Part shown: piece after piece, positions 52,447-60,793 of the stretch
Layout: each line of letters opens with the position of its first letter
Numbering within the stretch: position 1 is the first letter of the stretch
Assembly (NCBI GenBank): GCA_963717635.1
Contig: OY970347.1
Coordinates: 620,001-684,000, forward strand
From: JALZKA01 sp963717635
GTDB taxonomy: Bacteria; Actinomycetota; Thermoleophilia; Solirubrobacterales; 70-9
Direction of reading: 5' to 3'
DNA: 64,000 bases
Notes under the pieces: generated by a model
Told to the model about the DNA's origin: nothing
Seen by the model: the letters and a program-made list of their open reading frames with translations, nothing else
Databases searched by the model: none
Made by a program: the position numbers and the translations under genes

Positions 52447-53700
52447 TTAGGGCGTGACCTTGGTGACGTTCACGCGGCCGAATCCGAACTGCGGATCGCG
52501 GCCGGGTGCGCCCTTGTCGTCGACCGCGGCCTGCAGCTCCGCCCGCCACGCGGACGGACCGCCACCCGAGTTCGTGCCGGCGATCAGCGCCGCGACGGCG
52601 GCCGCGTGCGGCGTCGCCATCGACGTGCCCGAGATCGTGTTGTAGCCGCCGTTCAACCAGGTCGAGAGCACGTTGACTCCCGGCGCCGCAACCTCGACGT
52701 CCGCGTTGAACTGTGAGAACGACGCCCTCGCGTCGTTGTGATCGGTCGCCGCGACCGAGACGACCTCGGCGTAGGCGGCGGGGTAGCTCAACGACGAGTT
52801 GCCGCTGTTGCCCGCGGCAGCCACCAGCAGCGATCCGTTGTTGGTCGCATTGGTCACCGCCGTCTGCAGCGCCGCCGATCCGGAGGCCCCGCCCAGCGAC
52901 ATCGAGATCACCTTCGAGCCCTGCTGGCTGAGCCAGGTGATGCAGTTGGCGATCATCACCAACGTTCCCGATCCGCCGCTGTTCAGCGCCTTGCAGACCG
53001 CCAGCGGCGAGTTGAACGCGACGCCGGCGACGCCGGTGCCGTTGTTCGCGTTCGCCGCGATCGTGCCGGCGACATGGGTGCCGTGGCCGTGGTCGTCGTT
53101 GCACTTGCCGTTGACGATCGTCGGGTCCGAGCCGATGATGATGACTCCCAGGCTGGTCCCGAAATTGTTGACGCCGCCGCAGTTGGCGATACGGCCGCCC
53201 GCGAACTCGGCGTGGTTTTGCTGGATCCCGGTGTCGACGATGCCGACCTTGGCGCCGCCGGCGCCCGGGAACGCGTTCAGCCCAAGGACGTCCCAGCCCT
53301 CGGGCGCGTCGATGTCGGCGTCCGGGGTGCCGCCCGTCTGAGAAGTGTTGTTGAGCCCGTAGAGCTCACCGAAGCGCGGGTCGTTGGGGGTCGCGAGCGC
53401 GTGGTAGACGTAGTTCGGCTCCGCGTAGGAGACGCCGGCCGAGCGGTTCAGCCGCCGGACCGCTGCGCGCACGCCACCCCGGACCTTGACGACCTGGGCG
53501 CCACCGGTGCCCTTGACCCTCGAAACGCGCCGGACGGCGCGGGCCGAGTGTCTGGCGCTCGACTTCTGGGCCGCCGAGGCCCCGTTCGCGTACTTGACGA
53601 TCACCTCGCCGCGGACGAATTCCTGGTCCGCCGCGCTCGCGCTGGGCGCGAGAGCGAGAGCGAGAGCGAAGGCACCGATGCCCGCAAGACTCCTGTTCAT
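52447..53700 (-). CDS. Secreted subtilisin-like serine protease (S8)
   Basis: 417 residues: signal peptide 1-23, inhibitor-type propeptide about 24-95 (EFVRGEVIVKYANGAS, then SYAEPNYVYHA), catalytic domain from about 110. The triad is intact: Asp in VGIVDTGIQQNH, His in DDHGHGTHVAGTIA and Ser in ISGTSMATPHAAAVAALIAG, with the oxyanion Asn in VAAAGNSGN. There is no extra C-terminal domain. ATG 53700 has GGAGG 10 nt upstream. The leader carries a SigB/SigF-like promoter, a direct repeat and a hairpin that includes the ribosome site, so stress-linked control is likely. Confidence 0.94.
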   Translation of the reverse strand: MNRSLAGIGAFALALALAPSASAADQEFVRGEVIVKYANGASAAQKSSARHSARAVRRVSRVKGTGGAQVVKVRGGVRAAVRRLNRSAGVSYAEPNYVYHALATPNDPRFGELYGLNNTSQTGGTPDADIDAPEGWDVLGLNAFPGAGGAKVGIVDTGIQQNHAEFAGGRIANCGGVNNFGTSLGVIIIGSDPTIVNGKCNDDHGHGTHVAGTIAANANNGTGVAGVAFNSPLAVCKALNSGGSGTLVMIANCITWLSQQGSKVISMSLGGASGSAALQTAVTNATNNGSLLVAAAGNSGNSSLSYPAAYAEVVSVAATDHNDARASFSQFNADVEVAAPGVNVLSTWLNGGYNTISGTSMATPHAAAVAALIAGTNSGGGPSAWRAELQAAVDDKGAPGRDPQFGFGRVNVTKVTP

Positions 53701-53710
53701 AGGTTCCTAA

Positions 53711-53730
53711 CCTCCGTAACCCCGCGGAGG
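53711..53730 (-). promoter_or_regulatory. Hairpin that would mask the subtilase ribosome site
   Basis: In the minus-strand leader CCTCCG and CGGAGG pair across an 8-nt loop. The second arm contains the GGAGG ribosome site for ATG 53700, so folding could hide it. Confidence 0.5.
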
Positions 53731-53741
53731 CCGACCCCCCG

Positions 53742-53758
53742 CATAACTCGGCATAACT
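53742..53758 (-). repeat. Direct repeat AGTTATG x2 upstream of the subtilase
   Basis: AGTTATG occurs twice on the minus strand (53742-53748 and 53752-53758) with a 10-bp period, i.e. one helical turn, at the predicted transcription start of the protease gene. Possible activator or repressor site. Confidence 0.5.
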
Positions 53759-53784
53759 ACCCCTTGGGGCGCGTTCCCTAAACC
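53757..53784 (-). promoter_or_regulatory. SigB/SigF-like promoter (GGTTT-N17-GGGTAG) of the subtilase
   Basis: On the minus strand GGTTT (53780-53784) and GGGTAG (53757-53762) are spaced 17 nt. This resembles the GGTTT/GGGTAC promoter before the sigma factor gene at 14.9 kb; the last -10 base differs from the usual pyrimidine. The leader would be about 50 nt. Confidence 0.5.
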
Positions 53785-53789
53785 TGGGT

Positions 53790-54986
53790 TCAGTACGAGC
53801 GCGGCAGGCCCAGCGAGTGCTCGGCGACGTAGTTGAGGATCATCTCGCGCGAGACCGGGGCGGTGCGTGTGAGGCGGGCGCCCCAGTACATGTCGGTCAG
53901 TCCGTATTCCAGCGCGAAGCCGTTGCCGCCGTGGGTCTGGATCGCCTGGTCGACACAGTGGATCGAGGCCTCGGCGGCGGCGTACTTGGCCATGTTCGCC
54001 GGCTCGCCCGCGGGCGCTCCCGCGTCGTATAGCGCTGCAGCCTTCTGCGTCATCAGCCGCGCCAGCTCGAGCTCGATCTTGGCCTGTGCCAATGGATGCG
54101 AGATGCCCTGGTGCGAGCCAATCGGCGCGTCGTTCCAGACGCGGCGCTCGTTCGCGTATGCCGCGGCCATGGCGAGCGCCCGGCGGCCGACCCCGTTTGC
54201 CACCGCTGCGCCCATGATCCGCTCGGGGTTCAGCCCGTCGAACGCCGCCTTGAGCCCGGCGGTCTCCGACTCGCCGATCACTCGGTCCGCGGGCACCTCG
54301 ACGTCGTCGAAGAACAGGGTCCACTGCTTGTCCGATGCCTTGACCGAGACCGGGATGAACTGCTTCTCCAGGCCCGGCGAGTCGGTGTCCACCAGCATCA
54401 GCAGCGGCAGGCCAAGCGATCCGTCCTCCTCGCGCTTGCGAGCGATCACGAGGATCGCGTGCGCGTCCTCGACGCCGGAGATGTAGGTCTTCGTGCCACG
54501 CATGCGATACGTGTCGCCGTCCCGGGTCGCGGCGGTCGAGAGATTGTGCGAGTTCGTGCCGGCGTCGGGCTCGGTGATCGCGAACGCGACGCGGGTGGTG
54601 CCGGCTGCGATCCCGGGCAGCCAGGCTTCGCGCTGCGACTCGGTGCCGTGACGGGTGAGGATCGAGCCGACGATCGCGGGCGAGACGACGATCAGGAGCA
54701 GCGAGCACCCCGCCGCCGAGATCTCCTCGCCGACGGCCTGCAGGGCGTGCATGCCGAGGCCGCCGCCGCCATAGCGCTCGGGCAGGTTGACGCCGAGGTA
54801 GCCGTTGTCGGCCAGCGCGTCCCACAGCTCGCGCGGTGACTCGTCCGCTTCGACGATCCGGCGGTGGTAATCCGGCCCGCCGACGCTCTCGCAGATGCCG
54901 CGCACGGCGGCGCGGATCTGAGCCTCCTCGTCGGTCGCGACGAGTGGCAGGTGGACGGACTCGGGCGCCTGGACGCTAGATGCCAT
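53790..54986 (-). CDS. Acyl-CoA dehydrogenase family protein with unusual C-terminus
   Basis: 398 residues. Landmarks: YLGVNLPERYGGGGLGMHALQAVGEE, VAFAITEPDAGTNSHNLSTAAT, YRMRGTKTYISGVEDA, LFFDDVEVPADRVIGE, NGVGRRALAMAAAYANERRVWNDAPIGSHQGISHPLAQAKIELELARLM and AIQTHGGNGFALEYGLTDMYWGARLTRTAPVSREMILNYVAEHSLGLPRSY. The medium-chain catalytic YEGT is absent (TAPVS instead), so the base must lie elsewhere or the enzyme does another reaction. Its N-terminus overlaps the end of the upstream dehydrogenase gene by 11 nt, so both are co-translated; a heteromeric enzyme is possible. Confidence 0.92.
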   Translation of the reverse strand: MASSVQAPESVHLPLVATDEEAQIRAAVRGICESVGGPDYHRRIVEADESPRELWDALADNGYLGVNLPERYGGGGLGMHALQAVGEEISAAGCSLLLIVVSPAIVGSILTRHGTESQREAWLPGIAAGTTRVAFAITEPDAGTNSHNLSTAATRDGDTYRMRGTKTYISGVEDAHAILVIARKREEDGSLGLPLLMLVDTDSPGLEKQFIPVSVKASDKQWTLFFDDVEVPADRVIGESETAGLKAAFDGLNPERIMGAAVANGVGRRALAMAAAYANERRVWNDAPIGSHQGISHPLAQAKIELELARLMTQKAAALYDAGAPAGEPANMAKYAAAEASIHCVDQAIQTHGGNGFALEYGLTDMYWGARLTRTAPVSREMILNYVAEHSLGLPRSY

Positions 54987-56175
54987 AGGAGCGGCCGATT
55001 ACGTCGAGCATGATCTCGTCGGTGCCGGCGCCGATCCGGTTCAGGCGCTGGTCGCGATAGGCGCGCTCGATCTCGTACTCCTTCATGTACCCGTAGCCGC
55101 CGAAGATCTGGACGCACTCGTCGGCCACCTCGTGACAGGTACGCGTCGCGAACAGCTTCGCCATCGTAATCTCGCGCACCGGGTACTCGCCGTTGGCGAA
55201 GCGCCAGGCGGTCGCGTGGGTCATCTGCTTGGCGGCCTCGATCTTGGTCGCCATATCGGCGAACTTATGGCGGATCGCCTGAAAGCGGCCGATCGGCCGG
55301 CCGAAGGCCTCGCGCTCCTTGGCGTATTCGAGCGTCTTCTCGAACATGCGCTCGCAGGACGCGTAGCAGCCGGCGGCGGCCACCAGGCGCTCGCCCTGAA
55401 GCTCCCAGGAGATGTGGTAGAAGCCCTTGCCGACCTCGCCGAGGACAGCGTCGGCCGGCACGCGCATGTCCTCGAACGCCAGCTCGGCCGTGTCGGAGGC
55501 GTGCATCCCCATCTTCTCGAGGGTCCGGGCCACGGAGAAGCCGGGTACCGGGTTCGCGTCGTCGTCGCGCAGGTCGACCGCGAACAGCGTGATCCCTGCG
55601 TGGCGCTCGTCGGGGTCGGTCTTGGTGACCAGGACGCAGAAGTCGGCCCGGGCTCCGTTGGTGATGAAGGTCTTCGACCCGTTGATCACGTACTCGTCGC
55701 CGTCGCGGATCGCCGTCGTGCGGATGCCGGCGACGTCGGATCCGGCGCCCGGCTCGGTGATCCCCAGGCAGCCGATCCGCTCGCCCTTGATCCCCGGCAC
55801 CAGATACCGCTGCTTCTGCTCGTCGGTCCCCAGGAGGTGAATCGGGGGCAGCACCATGTCCGTCTGCACCGCGAAGCCCATGTTGGTCCCGCCGGATCCG
55901 GAATAGCTCATGCACTCGGCGCGGACCAGGGAGTAGTAGTAGTCGCCGCCCTGCCCGCCGTACTCCTCCGGGAAGCAGAGGCCGAGGTATCCCAGCTCGC
56001 CGGCGCGCTGCATCGCCGAATCCGGCCAGAGGGTGTCCTCCCACTCGTTGCGGTGGGGATGGAGTTCCTTCTGGACCCAGGAGCTCATCGACTCGCGCAG
56101 GTCGAGGTGCTCCTGGTTGAAGATGAAGTGCTGGCGCGAGGCCTGGTGCTCGGGCTTGATCACGGCAGTGGTCAC
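54976..56175 (-). CDS. Acyl-CoA dehydrogenase, isovaleryl/long-chain type
   Basis: 399 residues: YLGLCFPEEYGGQGGDYYYSLV, IGCLGITEPGAGSDVAGIRTTA, YVINGSKTFITNGARADF, TLEKMGMHASDTAELAFEDMRVPADAVLGE, EYAKEREAFGRPIGRFQAIRHKFADMATKIEAAKQM and VQIFGGYGYMKEYEIERAYRDQRLNRIGAGTDEIMLDVIGR. The YEGT position reads IGAGT, as in isovaleryl and long-chain enzymes. GTG 56175 has GGAAGGA 6 nt upstream, a good ribosome site. Divergent from the enoyl-CoA hydratase operon across 64 bp, so one control region could serve both directions. Confidence 0.94.
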   Translation of the reverse strand: MTTAVIKPEHQASRQHFIFNQEHLDLRESMSSWVQKELHPHRNEWEDTLWPDSAMQRAGELGYLGLCFPEEYGGQGGDYYYSLVRAECMSYSGSGGTNMGFAVQTDMVLPPIHLLGTDEQKQRYLVPGIKGERIGCLGITEPGAGSDVAGIRTTAIRDGDEYVINGSKTFITNGARADFCVLVTKTDPDERHAGITLFAVDLRDDDANPVPGFSVARTLEKMGMHASDTAELAFEDMRVPADAVLGEVGKGFYHISWELQGERLVAAAGCYASCERMFEKTLEYAKEREAFGRPIGRFQAIRHKFADMATKIEAAKQMTHATAWRFANGEYPVREITMAKLFATRTCHEVADECVQIFGGYGYMKEYEIERAYRDQRLNRIGAGTDEIMLDVIGRSYGI

Positions 56176-56239
56176 GGCTCGTCCTTCCGGCAGAAATCGT
56201 GCGTGGAACGCAGAAAGTGTAGAGTACTACTTCTTACTT

Positions 56240-57022
56240 ATGGCCTACCAGAAGATCCGCTACGAGACGGCCGAGGGCGTCGCCACGATCGCCCTCGACG
56301 ACCCCGATACGCGCAACGCGCTGTCCGACCAGCTCCTCTCCGAGCTGCTCGACGCCCTGCGCGCCGCCAAGGGCGACGCCGACGTCAAGGTCGTCGTGTT
56401 GACCTCCACCCACGAGAAGGTTTTCTCGGCCGGCGGCAACCTCGGAGGGTTCGCGGCCGACGTGCCGACCGCCCACAAGTACTTCGGCGTGTCGAGCTTC
56501 ATCGACGTCTTCCGCGAGCTCGGCGAGCTGGGGAAGCCCTCGATCGTCGCCGCGTCCGGCCACGTCCTCGCGGGTTCCCTGGGGATCGCCCTGGCCTGCG
56601 ACCTGATCATCGCCAAGGACACCGCCGGCTTTGGGACGCCCGAGATCAACGTCGGCCTGTTCCCGTTCATGATCATGGCCCTGATCTACCGCAACGTGCC
56701 GCGCAAGAAGACCACCGAGATGCTGCTGCTGGGCGAGCGGCTCACGGCGGAGGAGGCGCGCGAAGCCGGGATCGTGAACAAGGTGGTCCCGGGCGATGAG
56801 TTCGACGCAACGGTGGCCGAGTGGGCGGCGAAGCTGGCGTCGAAGTCGCCGCTGGTGATGAAGCTCGGCAAGGACGCGATGTGGCGGCAGCTGGACATGC
56901 CGCTGATGGATGCGCTCGACTACCTCCGCTCGCAGCTCACAATCGAGCTCTCCACCGAGGACGCGATCGAGGGCGTGACCGCGTTCTTCGAGAAGCGTGA
57001 ACCGAACTGGAAGGGGCGCTAG
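56240..57022 (+). CDS. Enoyl-CoA hydratase/isomerase, first gene of the acyl-CoA operon
   Basis: Crotonase-fold protein of 260 residues: oxyanion loops KVFSAGGNLGG and GHVLAGSLGIALACDLIIA. The second loop has Ala-Gly-Ser in place of the usual Gly-Gly-Gly. FGTPEINVGLFPFMIMALIYRNVPRKKTTEMLLLGERLTAEEA contains one Glu of the family. The C-terminus is EGVTAFFEKREPNWKGR. ATG 56240 lies at the end of an AT-rich stretch (56212-56239, including GTAG-AGTA-CTAC) and lacks a ribosome site. Its stop shares a base with the GTG of the carboxyltransferase gene. Confidence 0.93.
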   Translation: MAYQKIRYETAEGVATIALDDPDTRNALSDQLLSELLDALRAAKGDADVKVVVLTSTHEKVFSAGGNLGGFAADVPTAHKYFGVSSFIDVFRELGELGKPSIVAASGHVLAGSLGIALACDLIIAKDTAGFGTPEINVGLFPFMIMALIYRNVPRKKTTEMLLLGERLTAEEAREAGIVNKVVPGDEFDATVAEWAAKLASKSPLVMKLGKDAMWRQLDMPLMDALDYLRSQLTIELSTEDAIEGVTAFFEKREPNWKGR

Positions 57023-58653
57023 TGGCCACCGAAGAGAAAACGCCGGCCGAGCACAGAGCCGACGCGGCCGAGGCGCCCGCCGCGACCGACCACGGCGAGC
57101 AGACCGGGATGCAGAAGCTTGTCGGCGATCTCCACGACCGCCGCGACAAGGCCAAGCTCGGTGGCGGCGAGGAGAAGATCGCCAAGCAGCACGAGCGCGG
57201 CAAGCTCACCGCGCGCGAGCGGATCGACCTGCTCGTGGACGCCGGCTCGTTCGTCGAGATGGGGATCCACGGCCGCCCGCACTTCGCGCAGCGCGCGATG
57301 GACGGCAAGGAGGCGCCGGCCGACGGCGTCGTCACCGGCTGGGGCGACGTCGACGGGCGCCGGGTCGCGATCGCGGCCTATGACTTCACCGTGATGGCGG
57401 GCTCGATGGGGATGACCGGCGAGCTCAAGGTCGGCCGCTTGCGCGAGCTTGCCCTAAAGCAGCGGATGCCGCTCGTCTGGCTGCTCGACTCGGCCGGCGC
57501 CCGGATCCAGGAGGCCACCGGGTCGCTGTTCGCCGGCTCGGGCCACCTGTTCCGCGAGGAGGTCGAAATGTCGGGCGTCGTGCCGCTGGTCGCCGCGATG
57601 ATGGGCCCCTGCGCAGCCGGGACCGCGTACATCCCGGGGCTGTCGGACTTCGTGCCGATGGTCGTCGGCCAAGGCGCGATGGCGCTTGCCGGCCCGCACC
57701 TGACCAAGGCGGTGACCGGCGAGGACATCTCGATGGAGGACCTCGGCGGCGCCAAGGTCCACTGCCGCAAGTCCGGCGTCGGCGACCTCGAGGTGAAGGA
57801 CGACCCCGAGTGCATCGAAGCGGTCAAGGCATATCTCTCGTTCTTCCCCTCGAACTGCGAGCAGCGGCCTCCGGTCAAGCCCACCGACGACCCGGACGAC
57901 CGGATGTCGGAGAAGCTGCTGGACATCGTCCCCGAGTCGAACCGGCACCCGTACGACATGTACGACGTGATCCGCGAGATCGTCGACGACGGCGAGTGGT
58001 TCGACATCAAGCCGAAATTCGCGAAGACGATCATCACCTGCCTCGCGCGCTTCGGCGGGCAGCCGGTGGGGATCGTCGCCAGCCAGCCGAAGCAGCTCGG
58101 GGGCATCCTCGAGAATGACTCGGCCGACAAGGCCGCCCGCTTCGTGAACCTCTGCGACGCGTTCTCGATCCCCCTGGTCTTCCTCCAGGACGTGCCCGGC
58201 TTCATGGTCGGCTCGAAGGTCGAGCACGCCGGGATCATCCGCCACGGGGCGAAGATGCTCTACGCGATCTCGCGCGCCACGGTGCCCAAGGTGACCGTGG
58301 TCGTGCGCAAGGCCTACGGCGCCGGTTACTACGTGATGAACGGCAAGGCGTACGAGCCCGACCAGATCTACGCCTGGCCGTCGGCTGAGATCTCGGTGAT
58401 GGGCGCCGAGGGCGCGGTCAACATCATCGGCCGCTCGGCGATCGAGGCCTCGGACGACCCGGACGCGACCCGGGAGGCGATGATCGCCGCCGTCCGCGAG
58501 CAGATCGACGTCTACATCGCCGCGGGCAACGCGATGATCGACGACGTCATCGACCCGCGCGAGACGCGCCCGCGAATCATCGCGGCGCTGCGGATGGCGA
58601 AGGACAAGAAGGTCGAGCGTCCCTGGCGCAAGCACGGAGTGATGCCGGTATGA
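57022..58653 (+). CDS. Acyl-CoA carboxylase beta subunit (carboxyltransferase)
   Basis: Propionyl/acetyl/methylcrotonyl-CoA carboxylase carboxyltransferase of 543 residues. HERGKLTARERIDLLVDAGSFVEMGIH is the family start, WLLDSAGARIQEATGSLF and GTAYIPGLSDF are the first oxyanion region, and PGFMVGSKVEHAGIIRHGAKMLYAI plus VVVRKAYGAGYYVMNG are the second. An N-terminal acidic Ala/Glu extension of about 30 residues is unusual. No biotin-carboxylase alpha subunit is in the operon; biotin would be carried by a protein encoded elsewhere, possibly together with the 70-residue carrier at 43.8 kb. GTG start, overlapped by one base. Confidence 0.95.
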   Translation: MATEEKTPAEHRADAAEAPAATDHGEQTGMQKLVGDLHDRRDKAKLGGGEEKIAKQHERGKLTARERIDLLVDAGSFVEMGIHGRPHFAQRAMDGKEAPADGVVTGWGDVDGRRVAIAAYDFTVMAGSMGMTGELKVGRLRELALKQRMPLVWLLDSAGARIQEATGSLFAGSGHLFREEVEMSGVVPLVAAMMGPCAAGTAYIPGLSDFVPMVVGQGAMALAGPHLTKAVTGEDISMEDLGGAKVHCRKSGVGDLEVKDDPECIEAVKAYLSFFPSNCEQRPPVKPTDDPDDRMSEKLLDIVPESNRHPYDMYDVIREIVDDGEWFDIKPKFAKTIITCLARFGGQPVGIVASQPKQLGGILENDSADKAARFVNLCDAFSIPLVFLQDVPGFMVGSKVEHAGIIRHGAKMLYAISRATVPKVTVVVRKAYGAGYYVMNGKAYEPDQIYAWPSAEISVMGAEGAVNIIGRSAIEASDDPDATREAMIAAVREQIDVYIAAGNAMIDDVIDPRETRPRIIAALRMAKDKKVERPWRKHGVMPV

Positions 58654-59555
58654 GCACGTTTGAAGACCCGGTGATCATCAGCTGCTCGATCTCGGGCGCG
58701 ATCGCCAATCGCGACCAGTGCCCGGCGATCCCCTATACGCCCGAGGAGTACGCAGCGGAGGCGCGGCGCGCGGTCGACGAGGGCGCCTCGCAGATCCACA
58801 TTCACGCGCGCACGCCGGATGGGGTGCCGTCATACGAGATCGAGGACTTCCGGGCGATCACCCGGGCGATCCTGGACGAGGTCGGCGACGTGATCGTCAA
58901 CTACTCGACGGGTGCGATCGGCGTGCCGATGGAGAAGCGGCTGGAGTACCTGCGCGCGCTGACCCCGGACGTGGCCGCGCTGAACATGTCCTCGATGAAC
59001 TACGCGAAGTTCTCCAAGCGGCGCAACGACTTCGTGTTCAAGGCGGTCTTCGAGAACTCCTTCGACACGATCATCGAGTTCCTGACCGAGATGCGGGAGC
59101 TCGGGATCAAGCCCGAGCACGAGTGCTTCGACGCGGGCCACGTCGCGAACCTGGACCCCCTGATCGCTATGGGCCTGGTGTCCGAGCCGCACCAGATCTC
59201 GCTGGTAATGGGCGTCACCGGCGGGATCCGCCCCACCACCCGGAACATCTCGTTCATGGCCGAACAGATCCCGGGTGGGGCGGACACGGGCGCCAACTGG
59301 CAGGTGATCGGGATCTCGCGCGACCAGTGGAAGCTTTTGGCGACCTCGCTGACCCTTGGCGGCAACGTCCGCGCCGGCCTGGAGGACAACCTCTACCTGC
59401 CCGACGGGGAGATGGCGAAGTCCAACGGCGAGCTGATCGCCAAGGCGCGGCAGATGGCCGAGGACATCGGCCGCCGCGCCGCGACGGTGGCCGAGGCGCG
59501 CGCGCTGCTGGGACTGGCCCCGAAGTCACAGGCGCTGCAGGCGGTGGCCGCCTGA
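58650..59555 (+). CDS. BKACE-family beta-keto acid cleavage enzyme (DUF849)
   Basis: Zinc-dependent TIM-barrel protein of 301 residues. BKACE enzymes condense a beta-keto acid with acetyl-CoA to give acetoacetate and a new acyl-CoA. The metal-binding HIHART (residues about 49-54), EHECFDAGHVANL with Glu/Asp/His, and NYSTGAIG are in place, as are SLVMGVTGGIRPTTRN and GGNVRAGLEDNLYLPDGEMAKSNGELI near the end, the motifs of the family. Which beta-keto acid it cleaves is set by a few pocket residues and cannot be told by eye. It starts at ATGA with the carboxylase stop and ends at TGATG with the next gene. Confidence 0.92.
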   Translation: MSTFEDPVIISCSISGAIANRDQCPAIPYTPEEYAAEARRAVDEGASQIHIHARTPDGVPSYEIEDFRAITRAILDEVGDVIVNYSTGAIGVPMEKRLEYLRALTPDVAALNMSSMNYAKFSKRRNDFVFKAVFENSFDTIIEFLTEMRELGIKPEHECFDAGHVANLDPLIAMGLVSEPHQISLVMGVTGGIRPTTRNISFMAEQIPGGADTGANWQVIGISRDQWKLLATSLTLGGNVRAGLEDNLYLPDGEMAKSNGELIAKARQMAEDIGRRAATVAEARALLGLAPKSQALQAVAA

Positions 59556-60793
59556 TGCTGGCCCCCGGCACGCTCGAGGGCGTACGGATCCTCGACCTCA
59601 GCCGGTTGCTGCCGGGCGGCTTCTGCTCGCTGCTGCTCGCGGATGCCGGCGCTGACGTGGTCAAGGTCGAGGACACCGGCATGGGCGACTACGTGCGCTG
59701 GTCACCGCCGTACCACGGCAGCGACGAGCAGCAGGGCCTCGGCACGCGCTCGGCGCTCTACCTGGCGCTCAACCGCGGCAAGCGCTCGATCCGGCTGGAC
59801 CTGAAGTCCGACGGCGGGCTCGCAACGCTGCTGCGGCTGGCGTCCGACGCCGACGTGGTGCTGGAGAGCTTTCGCCCGGGGGTCCTCGACCGGCTCGGAT
59901 GCGGCTACGACGCGTTGCGCGAGCGGAACCCGAGGATCATCCACTGCGCGATCACCGGCTACGGCCAGGACGGGCCGAACACCGCCCGAGCGGGCCACGA
60001 CACGAACTACCTGGCACTGGGTGGCCTGCTGGGCCTCACGGGAGCCGCCGGCGGCCCGCCGGTCCAGGCCGCGGGCCAGATCGCGGACCTCGGCGGTGGC
60101 GGGTTGATGGGCGTCTTCGGAATCCTGGCGGCGCTCTGGGAGCGCGAGCGCTCGGGCGAGGGGCAGTTCGTGGACGTCTCGATGACCGACGGGGCGCAGA
60201 GTTGGCTCGCGATGGTTGCCGCCGCGTTCCTGGCCGACGGCCGGGTGCCCGGCCGGGGCGATGAGATGTTGAACGGCGGCGTGGCGTGCTACCTCCCGTA
60301 CGAATGCGCGGACGGCTGGGTCAGCTGCGGTGCGCTGGAGCCGAAGTTCTGGCAGGCGTTCTGCGCCGGGACCGACCGGCCCGACCTGCTCGAGCACCAG
60401 TTCGCGAAGCCGGGGTCGGACGGCCATGCCCAGATCGCCGAGGTCTTCCGCTCGAAGACGAAGGCCGAGTGGGCGGCGTTCAACGACCAGCACGACTGCT
60501 GTGTCGAGCCGGTGCTGGACCTGGATCAGGCGTTGGCATCGGACCTGACCCGGGAGCGCCAGATGGTGGTCGAGCTCGACCAGCCGGAGATCGGCCCGGT
60601 GCGCCTGCTCGGTATGCCGGTCAAGTTCTCTCGCACTCCCGGCGACGCGACCCGCCCCGCGCCGGCGCTGGGCGAGCACACGGGCGAGGTCCTCCGCGAG
60701 GCCGGCATCGATGGCGACGAGCTCGAGCAGCTGCTGTCCTCGGGCGCCGCCGCCGGGATGAGCAAAGAGGCGACCGGGTCATTCCTATCGTGA
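59555..60793 (+). CDS. CaiB/BaiF (family III) CoA-transferase
   Basis: Moves CoA between acyl groups. The 412-residue product starts GVRILDLSRLLPGGFCSLLLADAGADVVKVE, the family III N-terminus. RAGHDTNYLALGGLLGLTG carries the catalytic Asp (HDxxY). FVDVSMTDGAQSWLAM and a C-terminal PALGEHTGEVLREAG complete the pattern. In this operon it could activate the beta-keto acid substrate or product of the BKACE step. The ATG overlaps the BKACE stop (TGATG) and the MerR gene starts in its last codon (GTGA). Confidence 0.93.
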   Translation: MLAPGTLEGVRILDLSRLLPGGFCSLLLADAGADVVKVEDTGMGDYVRWSPPYHGSDEQQGLGTRSALYLALNRGKRSIRLDLKSDGGLATLLRLASDADVVLESFRPGVLDRLGCGYDALRERNPRIIHCAITGYGQDGPNTARAGHDTNYLALGGLLGLTGAAGGPPVQAAGQIADLGGGGLMGVFGILAALWERERSGEGQFVDVSMTDGAQSWLAMVAAAFLADGRVPGRGDEMLNGGVACYLPYECADGWVSCGALEPKFWQAFCAGTDRPDLLEHQFAKPGSDGHAQIAEVFRSKTKAEWAAFNDQHDCCVEPVLDLDQALASDLTRERQMVVELDQPEIGPVRLLGMPVKFSRTPGDATRPAPALGEHTGEVLREAGIDGDELEQLLSSGAAAGMSKEATGSFLS

